A DNA stretch of 64,000 nucleotides from Roridomyces roridus (Eukaryota > Basidiomycota > Agaricomycetes > Agaricales > Mycenaceae). Positions 22,041-32,500 of this stretch are shown one piece after another (positions within the stretch are counted from its first letter, which is position 1; every line of letters begins with the position of its first letter). The stretch is from positions 372,001-436,000 of the forward strand of contig JARKIF010000022.1 in the NCBI GenBank assembly GCA_029378245.1, read 5' to 3'. Below the pieces are notes generated by a model. It searched no databases and was not told where the DNA came from. It worked only from the letters and a program-made list of their open reading frames with translations. Position numbers and translations under genes: made by a program.

Positions 22041-23842
22041 ATGGCCTTTACGTGTTTGTCCTACGCAATTGCTCTACTCGCCCCGGCCCTATTGGTGCAG
22101 TCGGCCAAGATCCTGGTAGACGTGGGGCCAGATAATCAGGTATGGCCGCTCGCCATCGCCCGAAAGATGGACTGAGAGCGTTCAATACAGCTAATCTTCT
22201 CGCCCTCCAATGTAACGGCACTCGCGGGGGACGAAATTACATTTCAGTTCCAGAGCAAGAACCACGTTCGTCAACCACCCTCCCTCCATCCGGACAATTG
22301 GCATTGATTGCAAACATCACAGTCCGTGACCCAATCTAGCTTCGCAGACCCCTGTACTCCATTACCCGGAGGAGTCGACTCGGGCTTCCAACCCGTTGCT
22401 CCCAATGCAACTGCTGTACCCGAGTTCAGTCTCACGCTCAACAACGCATCGACGCCACTGTTCTTTTTCTCCGCTCAGGACGCGTAGATCCTTCCTCTGA
22501 CTTGTCTAAACTAGTTTCAACTGATTGTGATTCTAGGATCGAGAGTGAATGCCAACAAGGAATGGTCTTTACCGTGAACGCAAACCCCGACTCCGACAAG
22601 TCGTTCGCTGCCTTCCAAGCGAATGCCGAGGCGTCCGGATCGTCGGGCTCTGAATCTACCGCGCCGCCCGCCGCGTCAAGCTCAAGTGGCGCCGAGATCC
22701 TCGTTACAGTTGGAGGGAACAATCAAGTACGGCGGTTTGTAACTCAAACAAATGAGACCGGTTATTGATATTCCGGCTTGTACACAGCTCGCCTTCGTGC
22801 CTCCCAATATAACCGCCCAAGCGGGTGATACGATAACGTTCCAGTTCGAGAGCAAGAACCATGCAAGTCCACATCTTTGGTTGAATTCCACATCTCATTT
22901 CAGGACAGTCAGTCACACAATCGAGCTTTGCATCTCCATGCACTCCCCTCGCTGGCGGCGTCGACTCGGGTTTCCAACCAGTCGCACCCAACGCTAGTGC
23001 ATTCACGCAATTCAGCCTGACGCTCAACAATGCGTCTACACCGTTGTTCTTTTTCTCTGCTCAGGATGCGTACGACTCCCTTCTTGACTCGTCAATGATA
23101 ATTCGCTGAGGGTCATGATCATTTAGCGTTGAAAGCGAATGTCAACAAGGAATGGTTTTTACTATCAACGCGGACCCCAATTCCGACAAGTCGTTCGCTG
23201 CGTTCCAAGCCAATGCCGAGGCTTCCGGTTCTGCCCAGTCGAGTTCGAATGCCGGGACGGCCACCAGTGGAGCGCAGGATATCCTCATCCAGGTGGGACC
23301 GGGGAACCAGCTCGTCTTCAACCCGTCGAACATCACAGCCCAAGTTGGGGACAACGTCGCCTTTCAATTCCTGAGCGGGAACCACGCAAGTCTTGTCTCC
23401 CTGCTAGAGAAACAGAATTCATCCGGCTGACCCAACCGTAGTCCATCACGCAATCAAGTTTCGCCGACCCATGCACTCCGCTCGCCAGCGGCGCAGTTGA
23501 TTCTGGTTTCCAACCCGTCGCAGCCAACGCTACCCAGATTCCTCAGTTCAGTTTCTCCGTCACGAACGCATCGACGCCGCTCTTCTTTTTCTCCAAGCAG
23601 ACTGCGTGAGTCCTCCTCTCCTTGAAAAAATGTTGATGACGATGTGCAGTCCTGTGAATGAATGTCAACAAGGAATGGTTTTCGCTATCAATGCGAATCC
23701 CATTTCCGACAAGTCTTTCGCTGCGTTCCAGGCTAATGCCGAAGCGAGCGCGCCGGCGCCGGCGGCTGTTGCAAAGGGAAAGAAGGTCAAGGCCCAGAAG
23801 AAAAAAACAGCGCGGGCGCATGCGAGGGATTTTTCGGGATGA
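22041..23842 (+). CDS. Secreted protein with three cupredoxin repeats, 458 aa
   Basis: Nine exons (22041-22139, 22191-22265, 22323-22483, 22537-22726, 22788-22862, 22909-23069, 23127-23385, 23442-23605, 23650-23842) join in frame. A signal peptide (about residues 1-21) precedes three repeats of about 135 residues. Each reads VTQSSFA-PCTPL after a KNH or GNH, then VDSGFQPVA-NA, NASTPLFFFS, ECQQGMVF and SDKSFAAFQANAEAS. This is the plastocyanin-like cupredoxin of fungal extracellular serine-rich proteins. In every repeat the usual copper Cys is Ser (FFFS instead of FYC) and the second His is Glu; only the first His and the Met remain. Copper is therefore probably not bound. Introns in repeats 2 and 3 begin with GC at the equivalent place. 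The C-terminus is unusual: a Lys-rich tail (KGKKVKAQKKK) after an Ala/Pro linker. Confidence 0.85.
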
Positions 23843-24146
23843 TGGTTTATCTCGGGGCGAGGATGCACTGTAGAATATGCAAGTGCAATAATGAATCATG
23901 GCCGGCCGTCTATGCCGAGAATGTCCGGATCAATCCCGGCATTGCTTCTCAACCAAGAATCACCCAGATCGTTCGACCTTCAAATCTATTGATATTTCCA
24001 AAATACAAAAACATGAATGACACAGTGATTGAGTGAGTAAGAGACGCATGTAGCCAGATGTATAAATACTCCAAGTACTCAAGTGAAGCCGGCGATGATA
24101 CAGCCTGTGGACTCAATCAGTAAGTGTGTATATTCCTTGTGGGGCA
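23843..24146. other. Convergent intergenic gap
   Basis: The 3' ends of the cupredoxin gene and the peroxidase gene face each other here. Nothing recognised. Confidence 0.5.
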
Positions 24147-25754
24147 TTACTCACCGGTGCCGTCGTCATCACAGTCACCCTGAGTGAGCGGGTTCTGCAC
24201 ACTAATCCAAAGGTCAGCTAACTCTCCTCACGAGGAGCAAAGAAACGTACATCTGGGGAAGAGTCGCCGCCGCGCCGGGTGTAGTGGGGAGGTTTGGGAA
24301 CGCCGCAGTCGCACACGCCTGCTCGACATCCGCGTGGGTCACGCCAGGTGGGAAGAACGACTGGGCCTGCGCCGCCGGGAGAGGGATGACCGTCGGGATG
24401 ACATCACTGCAGTCGATGAGCCCCGTCTGTCCCAAGTTCTGCATCTTGGCAAAGGCGGCTTGGAAGCTGCACCATAGAGTCGTCAGTCGTGTTCAGTGTT
24501 TTTAGTATAGTCTCACCTCTGCGCCATGTGGGCCTGGTTGTTGACGTTGGCTTGCCAGAGGCAGTTGGTAGCCGTGTCGCGCGCGAGGAGGTGGTCGGAT
24601 TGGAGACGGAGCTCGCCAGCGATGCCGGACATGACTTCACCCTGGTTGCCACTTGACCCCGGGAATGAGGTCCCGCGGAGTTGAGTCTCGACGAAGAATT
24701 GGGTGTCGAAGAGGGAGGGAGTCGAGTCGAAGGGGAGCCCGGACTTGGTTGGGTCAACGTCGTCGGCGCCAGCAATGGAGTGCCTTTGGCGATGTCAGCT
24801 ATTAGGCCAAGTAGGGGAGAAGATGTCGTACGAGGCAAGGAGAGCGACGGTCTCCGCTGCGGAGAGACCGGCATCGGCCATGCGGGCAAGGATCACGTCG
24901 ACGTTCTGGAAAGCTGTTCCTCATTCAGTCCGTGTAGACAACGAGATATAAAAGCACTCACGCTCGGGGACAGTTCCATCCGGTGCGCCAAAAGTAGCAT
25001 CCTTGCGACCAAACATGAACGGCGGTTGAAGAATACCTAGAGTGGCCGTCAGAAGTTATCCCGTTAGTGTATAAGAGACGTACCAGGGCACTTGGTCAAG
25101 CCGACAGCAGCAGCGAATTGAATGCTACAACGGTGTTAATGATGATAAACTGGCTGACTGGGACTGGACATACAAGTCGGCAACAGAGATGTTATCTGCG
25201 GAAATTCAGTGGGACATTCTTCCTCTATGTATCGGCCACTCACGCTTGTTGATGAACGGAACCTCGAGGTTGAAAGCGTCAGCAATGCCGAGGTTGGAGT
25301 CGAAGCCGAGTTCAGTCTGTCCGAAGATGAAGATGGAGCCGTCAGCGCCGGTACTACATCCCAATTAACCGCTTTCCCGAAGAAAAAGAGAAGGGATGTA
25401 CCCGAAGCTGGGGTTCGTCAACGAGAACCCGATAGCGTCGTGGAAGGCCACACGGAGCTGTGGGTCGAATATGAGGTTCAATGGTCTGCGAGCGGGAGGA
25501 TATGCATACAGTGGTATGGGCTGCATCCGAGCAAGTGTCTCCAGCAAACATGTTTGTCTGGATGTCCTCGAGCACAGGGAAGAGCGCGCAGCAGGCGGCG
25601 TTGGCCGTCGTCTGTCCTGTCGCGCACGTCACACGACGGTTCAGAGCCGCTACAATAAAACGCGTGAGTTTGAGGGGCGCATTGTTGGGAGACAGGACAA
25701 ACCCCCGTAGGTGGACGCAAGACTCGCAAGCAGGACAAGAGTTGTCGACAACAT
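24147..25754 (-). CDS. Class II fungal haem peroxidase (generic type), 371 aa
   Basis: Eleven exons join in frame: 25754-25703, 25649-25510, 25457-25402, 25353-25244, 25195-25174, 25124-25084, 25036-24962, 24913-24832, 24783-24517, 24466-24251, 24201-24147. A signal peptide opens the protein. The distal haem pocket is [11 protein letters not shown] (Arg66, His70) and the proximal ligand is His194 in [15 protein letters not shown], followed by [14 protein letters not shown]; all as in manganese, versatile and lignin peroxidases. Two of three Mn ligands are replaced (positions equivalent to Glu35 and Glu39 are Asp59 and Thr63; the Asp at 200 is kept). The exposed catalytic Trp of lignin/versatile peroxidase is Ala189. 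This combination defines a low-potential generic peroxidase using phenols and H2O2. Exon 5 has only 22 nt. The reading frame is intact. Confidence 0.9.
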
Positions 25755-27344
25755 GCTACCGGTGAAGGACCAGATGTAGGAACCTGGAGATATGGCTGGA
25801 TTGCATCCAACATTTTATACCTCGAAACAAGCTCGGGGATGAGAACGCACCCTGAATTTTTAAATGTACAACGCCCCCGGTTCGGATGGAGCGTGTCTCC
25901 CGGAAACGCCAAATTCAACGCATCCAGTGGTCGGGTGCGCGCTACCGACGTACTGGGCTCCACGACTCTAGAGCTGGGAAAAACATCGGCTATTGTCTGT
26001 GATGGTAATTCCCACAAAAAAAGTGGCAAAAATAACTGATGCAACGCAAAAATAGGTGGAAATCAGGGAATCAGGGGTAGGGCGCCGAGTTGGTGGATCC
26101 CGGGAAACGAATCCGCAGTGCACCCGAGAGATAGGGATACCAATCCATGGGTTCGGTGAAGACGTCCCAAGTATGGAAACCAATCAGAGCGAAATTGAGA
26201 TGAATTACTTGGACCTATTGACCTCTATGCTAGAACTATAGCGCTTGAACGCTCCCATAACCCTGCCAGCGAGATGAGTAGCATTAGCTTGCATTCTCGC
26301 GGCAAAGATTGTGACCGGCACCTTTCCCAAGCAGCGTGAGTATACCTGATGTACCGGACCCGAATTTAGTCGTGCGTTGGATATCAGACGCACGGAATTT
26401 GCGCGTAGCCAGCCCGAGGGTTACGTTCCCGAAGGTTTGGGCTCACGGCCAGGTGGAATCAGGTAGCCGTGGGTAGCGGGAGATCGAAAGGGAAGATGAG
26501 GAAGAGTACGCTGAGAACACGGTCCACAGAGGGCACTGTCGTAAGTGGACTAGGCGGTTCCCAGGAGGGTCAAGAAATCTTCGAATGGATTGAAAGCCCC
26601 CGCCGAGGAAGGCTCCAGAGTGCCTCACACGAGACTTGGAGTTGGCTAGAGTGAGCGGGTTAGGCGTCCGTGCAAGACCAAAGGCACAGCTGAGTTGCAG
26701 GAGGATGCGGGAGAGAGGAAGAAGTTGGAGAACGCCGCGTCATCGATTTGTCATCATTGATGCGAAGGTTGCCGAGATCAATCATTCGTGACGTGCACTT
26801 ACTCATCTGCGTTTCAGAGAGCGGCAGTTCATCACTGCGCCCAAGGCTCACTACCAATGCCTTGATACTGGTATCGAAACCGCAACTTTGGCACATCTCA
26901 TGAGTTGTCTGGACCTCCGCTGTCATCGTGTTCCGCTGCCGGGACGCGGGAGGCTCGGCACCGGCTATCTGTGGGAGAGCTTTCTTTTGGGTTTTTTGAT
27001 CAATGAATCATGGCTCGAAAATCCTTGCCCTTCCATACACGAGGTCCAAGTCCAACAAGGCTTTATTGGCATTCCATTTCACTTATTTTGTTGAAGTTTG
27101 AACTCAGAAGCCGAAGTGGGGTTGTCCGTTCCGTCGCGGACTGCGCGCGCAGTTGTTCTGCCTGAGTTTCAATATAATTTGGTCTATCTCCCTCCTCAAC
27201 AACTCATTGATGCTCCATCGCTCGGATACAATTCATGGTTGATTCATGGGAAGAATCATGTAAATATGGATACAATGTGGGTAGAGCCTGACTGGTCTGC
27301 GTCTCACATCGTCCTCGCCCCCTCCTCGCAGTCCAAGCTAACGA
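25755..27344. other. Intergenic, no gene recognised
   Basis: Holds the divergent upstream regions of the peroxidase (-) and the epimerase (+). Open frames up to 88 codons occur on both strands without motifs. TTTATACC near 25815 is a possible TATA box for the peroxidase. Confidence 0.4.
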
Positions 27345-28420
27345 ATGAAAGTCCTAATCTTCGGGCAAGTCTCTCCCATTTGATGACCTCTCCTGAGTCC
27401 TGCGTACATTGAACCGCCACACCAAAGTGCCACAGGATTTGTCGGTTTCCCAATCGCCCAGGCCCTTGTCCGCGCGGGGCACACGGTCTACGGCCTCGCT
27501 CGCAGTGAGGGTAAAGCCAAGACGCTAGCAGCTGAGGAAAGTGCGTTTCCGTTCCTTCATGTGATTCCTAGATCCTCCTCTGAGCACGAGACCAGTCATC
27601 CCAATTCTCGGCGACACAGACTCGGACGAGTGGATCCCTCTCATCGCCTCCCTCGACCTCATAATCGACGCTCTCCCAGGGAGCCTCCAAACGCGCGAGA
27701 TACTCGCACGAGTCGTCAGCGCTACCCAGACCCACCGACCCACCGGCGCGCCCCTCCTCTCCTACATCTACACCTCGGGGACGTGGATGCACGGCGATAG
27801 CCGCACAGCCATCGTCAACGACACGACGCCCATTACCAAGCCCGTGGATCTCATGAGCTGGAGGCCTGCCGTCGAGCAGCTCGTGTTGAAGAGTAAAGAG
27901 ATATGTGGGATCGTCGTGCGCCCGTCGTTGGTTTATGGGAGGAGTGGATCGTTGCTGGCACCGTTGTTCAAGGCCGCGGCGGACTCGGCTGCAGCGGGTC
28001 CGCAGGGCAGTACCGTGACTTGGCCAGGGACGCCCGGTGGGAGGTGCCCGACGATTCATGTTGATGACTGTGCCGAGTTTTATCTGCGCGTGGCAGAGCG
28101 GGCGTCTATGTTGGGCGGGAAAGTCTTCGATGCGTCGAATTCCAGCACAGAGAGCGTGGATGATATATTGCAGACGGTAGTCAAGGTTTCTGGGGCCAAG
28201 GGGTACGAGTATAAATCTCCGGAGAATAGTACGTCTTCTCTTTTACGATTGGGCGAATTGGATGCTTACTTACTGGACAGAGTTCGAGGAGGCGTTACAG
28301 AGTACGTCACTCGTTCGTCCGTATCTTGGACACGCGTTACTGGGATGGAGGGCGAGGAAACCGAGCATGGTCGATGGAATGGAGATTTACTATGCGGCTT
28401 GGCGCGCGACGAGTGCTTGA
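27345..28420 (+). CDS. NAD(P)-dependent epimerase/reductase-like protein, 301 aa
   Basis: Exons 27345-27364, 27428-27540, 27596-28228 and 28281-28420 join in frame. The start MKVLIFGATGFVGFPIAQAL carries the GxxGxxG dinucleotide motif of extended short-chain dehydrogenases and is split by an intron with a GC donor (GCAAGT) and AAAG acceptor. Further features are IDALPG, YIYTSGTWMHG (in the place of the Ser and Tyr active-site region), VVRPSLVYGRSGSLL, and WPGTPGG followed by IHVDDCAEFYLRVAE near residue 200-225. The C-terminus YLGHALLGW ends normally. The substrate is unknown; family members act on sugars, aldehydes or ketones. A dead paralogue lies at 8127-9300. A hAT-type MITE was inserted 74 nt downstream. 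Confidence 0.8.
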
Positions 28421-28494
28421 TTCTTTGTAAGTTGTCACGAATACAGGGCATTGGATTCCAACGGCCAGCCGGTGGGTTCGGTTCATGGTAAATG

Positions 28495-29021
28495 TAGTGA
28501 TCGTCACGGGTCTCCCGCGGGTATTTGCGAGACGACCCGTACCCGTACCCGCCAAAACCCGTACCCGCGATGACGGGTACGGGTCTGGCGGCGGGTCGGC
28601 GGGTGACCCGTGACCCGTGGAACCCGCAGTGGATTTGTGAGCTGCTGGTGGGTTTAGTGACTGAAATCATCCATGAAGCACTGAAATCTGCCTACAGGAT
28701 GCATAAGTTTCCGTGGAATCGCTGGGAAGTGAGCATAATCAAATGCCGAGTTCAATCAATCACCACTGATTTATCTTGGATCAAGCGGCACAGTGCCGGC
28801 AGTTCACCGGCGGCGTCATCGGCATTGATTTCCACCATTCCAGTCAGCCCTCGTCTTCAGCGTGCTCGCGCAAGGCGTATTCGGCGGTGTCTGTGCTATT
28901 CCCACGGGTTGTGGCGGGTACCCGCGGGTCTGCAAAAAATTCAGCTGCCGTCCCGGACCCGTACCCGTAGGTACCCGTACCCGTGACCCGCGGCGGGTTG
29001 CCCTACCCGTGACGAACACTA
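28495..29021. mobile_element. Non-autonomous hAT-type MITE, 527 bp
   Basis: Perfect 8-bp target duplications GGTAAATG flank the element at 28487-28494 and 29022-29029. Terminal inverted repeats are TAGTGATCGTCACGGGT on the left and TAGTGTTCGTCACGGGT when the right end is read on the other strand (16 of 17 identical). Both subterminal regions are packed with ACCCGT/ACGGGT repeats, as is common for binding sites of hAT transposases. No coding sequence is present, so it depends on a transposase elsewhere. The 8-bp duplication and TIR style place it in the hAT superfamily. Confidence 0.85.
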
Positions 29022-29029
29022 GGTAAATG

Positions 29030-29250
29030 TGGTGGGACCCCACTGGTATTTTTATGCTTTTCTTTCCGCGGACGTCCTTGTCTTTGTCTACCCGGACAAG
29101 GGTCGATTGAAAGAAGAGGAACCTCTCCTTTGTCTTCAAGGCTGAGTCCAAGTACAATACCCACGCATGGACGTCGTATTCGGGAAATGATTGTTTTGTC
29201 CCTGACCACACACGGGCATACTTCCGCGCTCTCCTATCACCATCTCTGAG
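29030..29250. other. Spacer between MITE and copia element
   Basis: About 220 nt of single-copy-looking sequence with no gene recognised. Confidence 0.5.
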
Positions 29251-29255
29251 CGTGG

Positions 29256-29435
29256 TGTTGTAGTAATCATTATTCCCCGACCTTCTACCCGATTCTATTT
29301 ACTCAGCTATTACTAAGTCTCTCTTCACTATAGTAGAATATTCTAGATATTATCCGTAGTATATAAGCCTGTAGCTGAACCACGGAATGCATTATTCTTC
29401 TCTTGTTCACACTCATCGAACATCATCCAACAATA
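29256..29435 (+). repeat. 5' LTR of copia element 1
   Basis: Begins TGTTGTAGTAATC and ends CATCCAACAATA. TAGTATATAAGCC at about 29357-29370 is the likely TATA box. The sequence equals the 3' LTR at all 180 positions. Confidence 0.9.
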
Positions 29436-29450
29436 GGTTATGGGCCCTGG
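29436..29450 (+). promoter_or_regulatory. Primer-binding site matching the anticodon arm of initiator tRNA-Met
   Basis: GGTTATGGGCCCTGG is the complement of the anticodon stem-loop of initiator tRNA-Met (GGGCCCATAACC region, with C33 as in most eukaryotes), not of its 3' end. It starts directly after the LTR. Priming by a 5' half-molecule of this tRNA is established for Drosophila copia and yeast Ty5. Confidence 0.75.
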
Positions 29451-29587
29451 CCGTAACTGAACTTCTCCCGAATAATCACACGTCTATCACCAGCTTGACA
29501 GCTCAAACCGTCACACACTTTGATCACCGTTTTTCGACGCACACTCGACGCCTCTCGATCTACACCTAGCATCACCACATTATCATC

Positions 29588-32500
29588 ATGTCCGAATCAT
29601 CGACATCCGCCTACCGCATCCAGCATCTCCTTGGGGAGGAGAATTACGCTACATGGGCTGTGAAAATAACCGACATTCTCACCGATCAGAATCTGATCGA
29701 ATATGTCACCGGTACTATTCCACGCCCCGTCCACACCCTTAACGCCAGTGGAGAAATCGTTGATCCACAGGGCGCGAAAGCGAAGGAAATTCTTGATTGG
29801 GATCGTAAGGACCGACAGGCCCTCTCCCAGATCCGTCTTCGTGTTTCCGACGATCCGTTGGTGTACATTACTGACGCCACATCGTCATCCACAGCCTGGA
29901 CCACCCTTGCCGACACCTATCAGCCGAAAGGTGTGATCGCCATCGTCCTTCTCCGTCGGCAACTCTCACGCCTCCACTGCGAGGAAGGTGGGAACGTTGA
30001 AGAGCACATTCGAGCTCTCAAAAATCTACGCACCAAGTTGGCCGCACAGGGCGCCAAACTATCGGAGGAGGAATACTCCATCACCCTTCTCACGTCACTG
30101 CCGGATTCCTGGGACACTTTTACCTCAGGCATCGACACGGCATCGTTGACGGACTCCACCAAACTCGTGGCTCGTATTCTCGAGCAGGACCGCCGGCGAC
30201 GAGCCGAACCCTCATCCGACGAGGTAGCGCTCCCGGCACACGGCAAGAAATTCGGCAAGCCCGCCAAATTCAACGCCAAAGTCACATGCTATGGCTGCGG
30301 CAGAATTGGGCACATGGTTTCGGATTGCCGTGACGTGAAAGCTGGGAGAACATTCACACAGTCCCAGAAGGAGCAGAACACGCGCCAATCGAAGGAGCGT
30401 TATGCCAATAAGAATCATGCACACGTCGCGGAACCAATCCCCAGCCCCGAATCACCTGATTTTGCTTTTATGGCACGGGACTCCACTGCACCCGCTCTGT
30501 CCCCTGACGCCTGGCTCGCCGATTCTGGCGCCACGTCTCACATCATCAAGAAGCGGGAATTATTCACCACTTACGCGCACAGTGACCGAACCATCACTGG
30601 TTTCGGCAGTGTGAAATGCGACGGCACCGGCTCCGCTGTCATTGCCTCTCATGTCAAGAGTTCGGCATACAACATCACACTCAATAATTCCCTTCATGTC
30701 CCCAGCTCGCCATACAACCTCTTGTCCATCAGCCGCATTGCCGATGCTGGCTTTCTGATCCAATTTGACGGTGATTACATGCACATATTCACCAAGGGAT
30801 CCAGTCGACGCGAAATCATGTGTGGCAGAAAGATCGGTAACCTCTACTTACTCCAGATCACTCAACCTGCCAACCGCATCACGGCCGCCGCCGCCGCCAT
30901 GCCCGCTGTTCCATCAGTCCCATCACCCGTTCCGACTGCACCCGCCGTTTCCACTGTACCAACCTTTGCCGCCGTTGCTCCCGCACACTCATGGGACAAA
31001 TGGCATCGTATTTTTGGCCATATCTCGCCGGCATCCATCCGGATGTTGAAGAACAACAACATGGTCAATGGGATGAGGGTTGATCCCACCAGCACACCCT
31101 CAGCACAGTGCGTGGCATGCATCAAAGCCAAATCACACGTCACTCCGTTTCCAGCCGAGGCTGAACGGACATATTCTGACATCGGTGACAACACTTTCAC
31201 AGATGTTTGGGGACCATCGCGCGTCACCGGCATCTCGGGCGAGCGCTATTACATCAGCTTCACGGACGCAAAGACACGCCGCACTATCCTCTACTTCATG
31301 AAGAAGCGCACGGAGGTCATAGACAAAATGCAGCACTACGATGCGTACATTTCCACGCAAACCGGCAAACATGTCAAAGCTTTTCATTGTGACAACGCCA
31401 AGGAATACATTTCTAAGGCAGTTCGCGACTATCTCGGCTCCCGCGGCATCCGTCTTGAGCTCACGGCACCTTACTCACCTCAGCAGAACGGTGTTGCCGA
31501 GCGGCTCAATCGCACGCTTATTGAGCATGCTCGTGCCATGCTCGCCGCACACAGCTTACCCCTTTCCCTCTGGCCCGAAGCCGTTGCCTACGCCACGTAC
31601 CTGAAAAATAGGTCACCCTCGCGCGCTCTCGGTGATAAGATTACACCGGACGAGGCCTATACAGGAAAGAAGCCTGACGTCAGTGCTCTAGAGGAATTCG
31701 GCAATCCCTGCGAAGTCTTGCAGCAGGATGGCAAGAACGGTAAAGTCTTTGTTAAGACTAAATCTTGCAAATTTGTTGGACTTTCCGACGAATCCGGTGC
31801 TTGGCGTTACTACAACCCACATACGCACAAGGTACTTACCTCACGGAACATCACTTTCATCTGGGAACCTGTCACATCTGACACAGCTCCGCCTCCGCTC
31901 AAGGGGGAGAGTTTATTGGATTCCACGTCAAAATCCACTCCGGTTGAGCCTGAGGCTACGCAAACGACGCCAACAGCCGCCCCCATCACTCCACCGTCTC
32001 ACGTTGCTCCCACCCCGAGCACTCTGACACCTGCCCCATCCATTCCCACATCACCGGCCACTGCACCCCGCCCGAAGGCACCACGCGACATCAGCAGTGC
32101 CATCTCGGAGGACAACATCATTCTCGGCCCACGCACTCGGAAGTACGCTAAGCCCGACAGTGCACTACTCGGCTTTGCACTGCCTGCCGTAAATTCCGAT
32201 CCCATCTCCAATGATCCACTCACAGTTGATGAGGCTAAGTCACGGCCCGACTGGCTTGAGTGGAAGAAAGCGATGGATGAGGAAATGGATCAGCTCCGTA
32301 ACCTCAATACATTTTCCCCAGCACCTTTACCCCGTGATCGCACCGCCATTCCCTGTAAATGGGTTTTCCGTGTGAAGCGCGATGAGAACGGCTCTATCAC
32401 ACGCTACAAGGCCCGTCTCGTTGCTAAAGGATTTTCTCAGATCCCCGGCATCGACTTTGATGAAACTTTTGCACCCGTCGTTCGCATGGAAACCATCCGT

